A stretch of DNA of 64,000 bases, taken from contig NW_026042689.1 of the NCBI RefSeq assembly GCF_023856365.1, positions 56,398 through 120,397 of the forward strand, in the 5' to 3' direction. Numbering within the stretch: position 1 is the stretch's first letter; each line of letters begins with the position of its first letter. The position numbers and the translations under genes are program-made. Below, in pieces: positions 51,111 through 61,590 of this stretch. Below the pieces are notes generated by a model, which was not told the origin of the DNA, did no database searches, and worked only from the letters and a program-made list of their open reading frames with translations. The DNA comes from Brienomyrus brachyistius (lineage: Eukaryota > Chordata > Actinopteri > Osteoglossiformes > Mormyridae).

Positions 51111-54100
51111 GGCCCTATACATCTTGGGACTCCGTCCCCCTAAGTATCAGCACTCTGGCCCTATGCATCTTGGGACTCCATCCCCCTAAGTATCAGGACT
51201 CTGGCCCTATGCATCTTGGGACTCCGTCCCCCTATGTGTCAGGACTCTGGCCCCTGCACCTTGGGACTCCATACCCCTAAGTATTAGCACTCTGGCCCTT
51301 TGCATCTTGGGACTCCATCCCCCTATATGTCAGGACTCTAGCCCTAGGCATTTTGGGACTCCGTCCCCGTAAGTATCAGGACTCTGGCCCTATGCATCTT
51401 GGGACTCCGTCCCCTTAACTATCAGCACTCTGGCCCTAGGCATCTTGGGACTCCGTCCCCCTATGTGTCAGGACTCTGGCCCTATGCATCTTGGACTCCA
51501 TCACCCTAAGTATCAAGACTCTGGCCCTATGCATCTTGGGACACCGTCCCCCTAAGTATCAGCACTCTGTCCCTATGTATCTTGGCACTCCGTCCCCCTA
51601 AGTATCAGGACTCTGGCCCTATGCATCTTGGGACTCCGTCCCCCTAAGTATCAGCACTCTGGCCCAATGCATCTTGGGACTCCGTGTCCCTAAGTATCAG
51701 CACTCTGGCCCTATGCATCTTGGGACTCCGTCCCCCTAAGGATCAGCACTCTGGCCCTATGCATCTTTGGACTTCGTCCCCCTATGTGTCAGGACTCTGG
51801 CCCTATGCATCTTGGAACTCCGTCCCCCTATGTGTCAGGACTCTGGCCCCATGCACCTTGGGACTCCATACCCCTAAGTATTAGCACTCTGGTCCTTTGC
51901 ATCTTGGGACTCCATCCCCCTATGTGTCAGCACTCTCTCCCTATGCATCTTGGGACTCCGTCCCCCTAAGTATCAGGACTCTGGCCGTATGCATCTTGGG
52001 ACTCCATTGCCATTAGTATCAGGACTCTGGCCCTATGCATCTTGGGACTCCATCCCCCTATGTGTCAGGACTCTGGCCCTATGCATCTTGGGACTTCGTC
52101 CCGCTATGTGTCAGGATTCTAGCCCTATGCATCTTGGGACTCCGTTCCCGTAAGTATCAGCACTCTGGCCCTATGCATCTTGGGACTCCGTTCCCCTAAG
52201 GATCAGCACTCTGGCCCTATGCAATTTTGGACTTCGTCGCCCTATGTGTCAGGACTCTGGCCCTATGCATCGTTGGGACTCCGTCCCCCTATGTGTCAGG
52301 ACTCTGGCCCCATGCACCTTGGGACTCCATACCCCTAAGTATTAGCACTCTGACCCTTTGCATCTTGGGACTCCTTCCCCCCTTGTGTCAGGACTCTGGC
52401 CCTATGCATCTTGGGACTCCGTCCCCCTAAGTATCAGCACTCTGGCCCTATGCATCTTGGGACTCCGTCCCCCTAAGTATCAGCACACTAGCCCTATGCA
52501 TCTTGGGACTCCATCCCCCTATGTATTAGCACTCTGGCCCTATGCATCTTTGGACTGTGTCCCCCTAAGTATCAGCACTCTGGCCTGATGCATCTTGGGA
52601 CTCCATCCCCCTAAGTATCAGGACTCTGGCCCAATGCATCTTGGGACTCCATCCCCCTATGTGTCAGGACTCTGGCCCTATGCATCTTGGGACTCCGTCC
52701 GCCTAAGTATCAGGACTCTGGCCCTGTGCATCTTGGGACTCCGTCCCCCTAAGTATCAGGACTCTGGCCCTATGCATCTTGGGACTCCGTCCCCCTATGT
52801 GTCAGGACTCTGGCCCCATGCACCTTGGGACTCCATACCCCTAAGTATTAGCACTCTGACCCTTTGCATCTTGGGACTCCTTCCCCCCTTGTGTCAGGAC
52901 TCTGGCCCTATGCATATTGGGACTCCGCCCCCCTATGTGTCAGGACCCTGGCCCTAAGAATCTTGGGACTCCGTCCCCCTAAGTATCAGGACTCTGGCTT
53001 TATGCATCTTGGGTCTCCGTCCCCCTATGTGTCAGGACCCTGGCCCTATACATCTAGGGACTCCGTCCCCCTAAGTATCAGCACTCTGGCCTGATGCATC
53101 TTGGGACTCCATCCCCCTAAGTATCAGGAATCTGGCCCAATGCATCTTGGGACTCCATCCCCCTATGTGTCAGGACTCTGGCCCTATGCATCTTGGGACT
53201 CCGTCCGCCTAAGTATCAGGACTCTGGCCCTGTGCATCTTGGGACTCCGTCCCCCTAAGTATCAGGACTCTGGCCCTATGCATCTTGGGAATCCGTCCCC
53301 CTGAGTATCAGCACTCTGGCCCTATGCATCTTGGGACTCCGTCCCCCTAAGTATCAGCATTCTGGCCCTAAGCATCTTGGGACTCCGCCCCCCTATATAT
53401 CAGGACTCTGGCCCTATGCCTCTTGGGACTCCGTCCCCCTAAGGATCTGCACTCTGGCCCTATGCATCTTGGGACTTCGTCCCCCTATATGTCAGGACTC
53501 TAGCCCTATGCATTTTGGGACTCCGTCCCCGTAAGTATCAGGACTCTGGCCCTATGCATCTTTGGACTCCGTCCCCTTAAGTATCAGCACTCTGGCCCTA
53601 GGCATCTTGGGACTCCGTCCCCCTATGTGTCAGGACTCTGGCCCTATGCATCTTGGGACTCCGTCCCCCTAAGTTTCAGCACTCTGGCCCTATGCATCTT
53701 GGGATTCCGTCCCCTATGTGTCACCACTCTGGCCTTATTCATCTTGAGACTCCGTCCCCCTAAGTATCAGCACACTGGCCCTATGCGTCTTGGGACTTCG
53801 TCCCCCTATGTGTCAGGACTCTTGCCCAATGCAACTTGGGACTCTATCCCCCTAAGTATTAGCACTCTGGCCCTATGCATCTTTGGACTCCATCCCCCTA
53901 AGTATTAGCGCTCTGGCCCTATGCATCTTTGGACTCTGTCCCCCTAAGTATCAGCACTCTGGCCCTATGCATCTTGGGACTCCGCCCCCCTATGTGTCAG
54001 GACCCTGGCCCTAAGCATTTTGGGACTCCGTCCCCCTAAGTATAAGGACTCTGGCCCTATGTACCTTAGGACTCCGTCTCCCTATGTGTCAGGACCCTGG

Positions 54101-54330
54101 TCCTATACATCTTGGGACTCCGTCCCCCTAAGTATCAGCACTCTGGCCCTATGCATCTTGGGACTCCGTCCTCCTAAGTATCAGGACTCTGGCCCTATGC
54201 ATATTAGGACTCCATCCCCCTATGTGTCAGGACTCTGGCCCTATGCATCTTGGGACTTCATCCCCCTATGAGTCAGGACTCTGGCCCTATGCAACTTGGG
54301 ACTCCGTCCCCCTAAGTATCAGCACTCTGG
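51110..54330 (+). repeat. Copy of 32.76-35.98 kb at offset 18,353
   Basis: Markers from 51,684 to 54,271 match those at 33,331-35,918 with constant offset 18,353. Shared private changes confirm descent from one copy: GGACTGTGTCCCC (34,201/52,554), ACATCTAGGGAC (34,700/53,053) and GGACTCTATCCCC (35,488/53,841). The GTACCTTAGG marker is at 54,061. The 506-base direct repeat pair sits at 52,595 and 53,101. Confidence 0.88.
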
Positions 54331-57300
54331 CCCTATGCATCTTGGGACTCCATCCCCCTAAGTATTAGCACTCTGGCCCTATGCATCTTGGGACTCCATC
54401 CCCCTAAGTATTAGCACTCTGGCCCTATGCATCTTTGGACTCTGTCCCCCTAAGTATCAGCATTCTGGCCCTATGCATCTTGGGACTCCATCCCCCTATG
54501 TGTCAGGACTCTGGCCCTATGCATCTTGGTACTCCGTCCGCCTAAGTATCAGGACTCTGGCCCTATGCATCTTGGGACTCCGTCCCCTTAAATATCAGGA
54601 CTCTGGCCCTATGCATCTTGGGAATCCGTCCCCCTGAGTATCAGCACTCTGGCCCTATGCATCTTTGGACTTCGTCCCGCTATGTGTCAGGACTCTAGCC
54701 CTATGCATCTTGGGACTCCGTTCCCGTAAGTATCAGCACTCTGGTCCTATGCATCTTGGGACTCCGTTCCCCTATGTGTCAGGACTCTGGCCCTATGCAT
54801 CTTGGGACTCCGTCCCCCTAAGTATCAGCATTCTGGCCCTAAGCATCTTGGGACTCCGCCCCCCTATATATCAGGACTCTGGCCCTATGCATCTTGGGAC
54901 TCCGTTCCCGTAAGTATCAGGACTCTGGCCCTATGCATCTTAGGACTCCATCCCCCTATGTGTCAGGACTCTGGCCCTATGCATCTTGGGACTTCATCCC
55001 CCTATGAGTCAGGACTCTGGCCCCATGCATCTTGGGACTCCGTCACCCTATGTGTCAGGACTCTGGCCCCATGCACCTTGGGACTCCATACCCCTAAGTA
55101 TTAGCACTCTGGCCCTTTGCATCTTGCGACTCCATCCCCCTATGTGTCAGCACTCTCTCCCTATGCATCTTGGGACTCCGTCCTCCTAAGTATCAGCACT
55201 CTGGCCCTATGCATCTTGGGACTACGTCCCCCTAAGTATCAGCACACTAGCCCTATGCATCTTGGGACTCTGTCCCCCTAAGTATCAGCACTCTGGCCCT
55301 ATGCATCTTGGGACTCCGCCCCCCTATGTGTCAGGACCCTGGCCCTAAGAATCTTGGGACTCCGTCCCCCTAAGTATCAGGACTCTGGCTTTATGCATCT
55401 TGGGTCTCCGTCCCCCTATGTGTCAGGACCCTGGCCCTATACATCTTGGGACTCCGTCCCCCTAAGTATCAGCACTCTGGCCCTATGCATCTTGGGACTC
55501 CATCCCCCTAAGTATCAGGACTCTGGCCCTATGCATCTTGGGACTCCGTCCCCCTATGTGTCAGGACTCTGGCCCCTGCACCTTGGGACTCCATACCCCT
55601 AAGTATTAGCACTCTGGCCCTTTGCATCTTGGGACTCCATCCCCCTATATGTCAGGACTCTAGCCCTAGGCATTTTGGGACTCCATCCCCGTAAGTATCA
55701 GGACTCTGGCCCTATGCATCTTGGGACTCCGTCCCCTTAACTATCAGCACTCTGGCCCTAGGCATCTTGGGACTCCGTCCCCCTATGTGTCAGGACTCTG
55801 GCCCTATGCATCTTGGGACTCCATCACCCTAAGTATCAAGACTCTGGCCCTATGCATCTTGGGACACCGTCCCCCTAAGTATCAGCACTCTGTCCCTATG
55901 TATCTTGGCACTCCGTCCCCCTAAGTATCAGGACTCTGGCCCTATGCATCTTGGGACTCCGTCCCCCTAAGTATCAGCACTCTGGCCCAATGCATCTTGG
56001 GACTCCGTGTCCCTAAGTATCAGCAGTCTGGCCCTATGCATCTTGGGACTCCGTCCCCCTAAGGATCAGCACTCTGGCCCTATGCATCTTTGGACTTCGT
56101 CCCCCTATGTGTCAGGACTCTGGCCCTATGCATCTTGGAACTCCGTCCCCCTATGTGTCAGGACTCTGGCCCCATGCACCTTGGGACTCCATACCCCTAA
56201 GTATTAGCACTCTGGTCCATTGCATCTTGGGACTCCATCCCCCTATGTGTCAGCACTCTCTCCCTATGCATCTTGGGACTCCGTCCCCCTAAGTATCAGG
56301 ACTCTGGCCGTATGCATCTTGGGACTCCTTCCCCCCAAGTGTCAGGACTCTGGCCCGATGCATCTTGGGACTCCATTGCCATTAGTATCAGGACTCTGGC
56401 CCTATGCATCTTGGGACTCCATCCCCCTATGTGTGAGGACTCTGGCCCTATGCATCTTGGGACTTCGTCCCGCTATGTGTCAGGATTCTAGCCCTATGCA
56501 TCTTGGGACTCCGTTCCCGTAAGTATCAGCACTCTGGCCCTATGCATCTTGGGACTCCGTTCCCCTAAGGATCGGCATTCTGGCCCTATGCATCTTTGGA
56601 CTTCGTCCTCCTATGTGTCAGGACTCTGGCCCTATGCATCTTGGGAATCCGTCCCCCTATGTGTCAGGACTCTGGCCCCATGCACCTTGGGACTCCATAC
56701 CCCTAAGTATTAGCACTCTGACCCTTTGCATCTTGGGACTCCATCCCCCTATGTGTCAGCACTCTCTCCCTATGCATCTTGGGACTCCGTCCCCCTAAGT
56801 ATCAGGACTCTGGCCCTATGCATCTTGGGACTCCTTCCCCCCTTGTGTCAGGACTCTGGCCCTATGCATCTTGGGACTCCGTCCCCCTAAGTATCAGCAC
56901 TCTGGCCCTATGCATCTTGGGACTCCGTCCCCCTAAGTATCAGCACACAAGCCCTATGCATCTTGGGACTCCATCCCCCTAAGTATTAGCACTCTGGCCC
57001 TATGCATCTTTCGACTCTGTCCCCCTAAGTATCAGCACTCTGGCCCTATGCATATTGGGACTCCGCCCCCCTATGTGTCAGGACCCAGGCCCTAAGAATC
57101 TTGGGACTCCGTCCCCCTAAGTATCAGGACTCTGGCTTTATGCATCTTGGGTCTCCGTCCCCCTATGTGTCAGGACCCTGGCCTTATACATCTTGGGACT
57201 TCGTCCCGCTAAGTATCAGCACTCTGGCCTGATGCATCTTGGGACTACATCCCCCTAAGTATCAGGACTCTGGCCCTATGCATCTTGGGACTCCATCCCC

Positions 57301-60300
57301 CTATGTGTCAGGACTCTGGCCCTATGCATCTTGGGACTCCGTCCGCCTAAGTATCAGGACTCTGGCCCTATGCATCTTGGGACTCCGTCCCCCTAAGTAT
57401 CAGGACTCTGGCCCTATGTATCTTGGGAATCAGTCCCCCTGAGTATCAGCACTCTGGCCCTATGCATCTTGGGACTCCGTCCCCCTAAGTATCAGCATTC
57501 TGGCCCTAAGCATCTTGGGACTCCGCCCCCCTATATATCAGGACTCTGGCCCTATGCCTCATGGGACTCCGTCCCCCTAAGGATCTGCACTCTGGCCCTA
57601 TGCATCTTGGGACTTCGTCCCCCTATATGTCAGGACTCTAGCCCTATGCATTTTGGGACTCCGTCCCCGTAAGTATCAGGACTCTGGCCCTATGCATCTT
57701 TGGACTCCGTCCCCTTAAGTATCAGCACTCTGGCGCTAGGCATCTTGGGACTCCGTCCCCCTATGTGTCAGGACTCTGGCCCTATGCATCTTGGAACTCC
57801 GTCCCCCTAAGTTTCAGCACTCTGGCCCTATGCATCTTGGGATTCCGTCCCCTATGTGTCACCACTCTGGCCTTATTCATCTTGGGACTCCGTCCCCCTA
57901 AGTATCAGCACTCTGGCCCAATGCATCTTGGGACTCCGTGTCCCTAAGTATCAGCACTCTGGCCCTATGCATCTTGGGACTCCATCCCCCTAAGTATTAG
58001 CACTCTGGCCCTATGCATCTTGGGACTCCATCCCCCTAAGTATTAGCACTCTGGCCCTATGCATCTTTGGACTCTGTCCCCCTAAGTATCAGCATTCTGG
58101 CCCTATGCATCTTGGGACTCCATCCCCCTATGTGTCAGGACTCTGGCCCTATGCATCTTGGTACTCCGTCCGCCTAAGTATCAGGACTCTGGCCCTATGC
58201 ATCTTGGGACTCCGTCCCCTTAAATATCAGGACTCTGGCCCTATGCATCTTGGGAATCCGTCCCCCTGAGTATCAGCACTCTGGCCCTATGCATCTTTGG
58301 ACTTCGTCCCGCTATGTGTCAGGACTCTAGCCCTATGCATCTTGGGACTCCGTTCCCGTAAGTATCAGCACTCTGGTCCTATGCATCTTGGGACTCCGTT
58401 CCCCTATGTGTCAGGACTCTGGCCCTATGCATCTTGGGACTCCGTCCCCCTAAGTATCAGCATTCTGGCCCTAAGCATCTTGGGACTCCGCCCCCCTATA
58501 TATCAGGACTCTGGCCCTATGCATCTTGGGACTCCGTTCCCGTAAGTATCAGGACTCTGGCCCTATGCATCTTAGGACTCCATCCCCCTATGTGTCAGGA
58601 CTCTGGCCCTATGCATCTTGGGACTTCATCCCCCTATGAGTCAGGACTCTGGCCCCATGCATCTTGGGACTCCGTCACCCTATGTGTCAGGACTCTGGCC
58701 CCATGCACCTTGGGACTCCATACCCCTAAGTATTAGCACTCTGGCCCTTTGCATCTTGCGACTCCATCCCCCTATGTGTCAGCACTCTCTCCCTATGCAT
58801 CTTGGGACTCCGTCCCCCTAAGTATCAGCACTCTGGCCCTATGCATCTTGGGACTACGTCCCCCTAAGTATCAGCACACTAGCCCTATGCATCTTGGGAC
58901 TCTGTCCCCCTAAGTATCAGCACTCTGGCCCTATGCATCTTGGGACTCCGCCCCCCTATGTGTCAGGACCCTGGCCCTAAGAATCTTGGGACTCCGTCCC
59001 CCTAAGTATCAGGACTCTGGCTTTATGCATCTTGGGTCTCCGTCCCCCTATGTGTCAGGACCCTGGCCCTATACATCTTGGGACTCCGTCCCCCTAAGTA
59101 TCAGCACTCTGGCCCTATGCATCTTGGGACTCCATCCCCCTAAGTATCAGGACTCTGGCCCTATGCATCTTGGGACTCCGTCCCCCTATGTGTCAGGACT
59201 CTGGCCCCTGCACCTTGGGACTCCATACCCCTAAGTATTAGCACTCTGGCCCTTTGCATCTTGGGACTCCATCCCTCTATATGACAGGACTCTAGCCCTA
59301 GGCATTTTGGGACTCCATCCCCGTAAGTATCAGGACTCTGGCCCTATGCATCTTGGGACTCCGTCCCCTTAACTATCAGCACTCTGGCCCTAGGCATCTT
59401 GGGACTCCGTCCCCCTATGTGTCAGGACTCTGGCCCTATGCATCTTGGGACTCCATCACCCTAAGTATCAAGACTCTGGCCCTATGCATCTTGGGACACC
59501 GTCCCCCTAAGTATCAGCACTCTGTCCCTATGTATCTTGGCACTCCGTCCCCCTAAGTATCAGGACTCTGGCCCTATGCATCTTGGGACTCCGTCCCCCT
59601 AAGTATCAACACTCTGGCCCAATGCATCTTGGGACTCCGTGTCCCTAAGTATCAGCAGTCTGGCCCTATGCATCTTGGGACTCCGTCCCCCTAAGGATCA
59701 GCACTCTGGCCCTATGCATCTTTGGACTTCGTCCCCCTATGTGTCAGGACTCTGGCCCTATGCATCTTGGAACTCCGTCCCCCTATGTGTCAGGACTCTG
59801 GCCCCATGCACCTTGGGACTCCATACCCCTAAGTATTAGCACTCTGGTCCATTGCATCTTGGGACTCCATCCCCCTATGTGTCAGCACTCTCTCCCTATG
59901 CATCTTGGGACTCCGTCCCCCTAAGTATCAGGACTCTGGCCGTATGCATCTTGGGACTCCTTCCCCCCAAGTGTCAGGACTCTGGCCCGATGCATCTTGA
60001 GACTCCATTGCCATTAGTATCAGGACTCTGGCCCTATGCATCTTGGGACTCCATCCCCCTATGTGTGAGGACTCTGGCCCTATGCATCTTGGGACTTCGT
60101 CCCGCTATGTGTCAGGATTCTAGCCCTATGCATCTTGGGACTCCGTTCCCGTAAGTATCAGCACTCTGGCCCTATGCATCTTGGGACTCCGTTCCCCTAA
60201 GGATCGGCATTCTGGCCCTATGCATCTTTGGACTTCGTCCTCCTATGTGTCAGGACTCTGGCCCTATGCATCTTGGGACTCCGTCCCCCTATGTGTCAGG

Positions 60301-61590
60301 ACTCTGGCCCCATGCACCTTGGGACTCCATACCCCTAAGTATTAGCACTCTGACCCTTTGCATCTTGGGACTCCATCCCCCTATGTGTCAGCACTCTCTC
60401 CCTATGCATCTTGGGACTCCGTCCCCCTAAGTATCAGGACTCTGGCCCTATGCATCTTGGGACTCCTTCCCCCCTTGTGTCAGGACTCTGGCCCTATGCA
60501 TCTTGGGACTCCGTCCCCCTAAGTATCAGCACTCTGGCCCTATGCATCTTGGGACTCCGTCCCCCTAAGTATCAGCACACAAGCCCTATGCATCTTGGGA
60601 CTCCATCCCCCTAAGTATTAGCACTCTGGCCCTATGCATCTTTGGACTCTGTCCCCCTAAGTATCAGCACTCTGGCCCTATGCATATTGGGACTCCGCCC
60701 CCCCTATGTGTCAGGACCCAGGCCCTAAGAATCTTGGGACTCCGTCCCCCTAAGTATCAGGACTCTGGCTTTATGCATCTTGGGTCTCCGTCCCCCTATG
60801 TGTCAGGACCCTGGCCCTATACATCTTGGGACTTCGTCCCCCTAAATATCAGCACTCTGGCCTGATGCATCTTGGGACTACATCCCCCTAAGTATCAGGA
60901 CTCTGGCCCTATGCATCTTGGGACTCCATCCCCCTATGTGTCAGGACTCTGGCCCTATGCATCTTGGGACTCCGTCCGCCTAAGTATCAGGACTCTGGCC
61001 CTATGCATCTTGGGACTCCGTCCCCCTAAGTATCAGGACTCTGGCCCTATGTATCTTGGGAATCAGTCCCCCTGAGTATCAGCACTCTGGCCCTATGCAT
61101 CTTGGGACTCCGTCCCCCTAAGTATCAGCATTCTGGCCCTAAGCATCTTGGGACTCCGCCCCCCTATATATCAGGACTCTGGCCCTATGCCTCATGGGAC
61201 TCCGTCCCCCTAAGGATCTGCACTCTGGCCCTATGCATCTTGGGACTTCGTCCCCCTATATGTCAGGACTCTAGCCCTATGCATTTTGGGACTCCGTCCC
61301 CGTAAGTATCAGGACTCTGGCCCTATGCATCTTTGGACTCCGTCCCCTTAAGTATCAGCACTCTGGCGCTAGGCATCTTGGGACTCCGTCCCCCTATGTG
61401 TCAGGACTCTGGCCCTATGCATCTTGGAACTCCGTCCCCCTAAGTTTCAGCACTCTGGCCCTATGCATCTTGGGATTCCGTCCCCTATGTGTCACCACTC
61501 TGGCCTTATTCATCTTGGGACTCCGTCCCCCTAAGTATCAGCACTCTGGCCCAATGCATCTTGGGACTCCGTGTCCCTAAGTATCAGCAC
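54331..61590 (+). repeat. Tandem duplication with 3,632-bp period
   Basis: Copy 1 is about 54,331-57,960 and copy 2 about 57,961-61,590. Markers 54,665, 54,986, 55,354, 55,721, 56,220 and 56,613 return 3,632 later; 57,239 and 57,469 return 3,633 later because of an extra C near 60,698. The copies differ by few bases: CCATCCCTCTATATGACAG near 59,270, CATCTTGAGACTCC near 59,997 and CATCTTTCGACTC near 57,007 are private. Super-unit 1 has a single version of the unit at 19.3-22.9 kb. This is the largest simple duplication in the window and looks recent. Confidence 0.9.
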
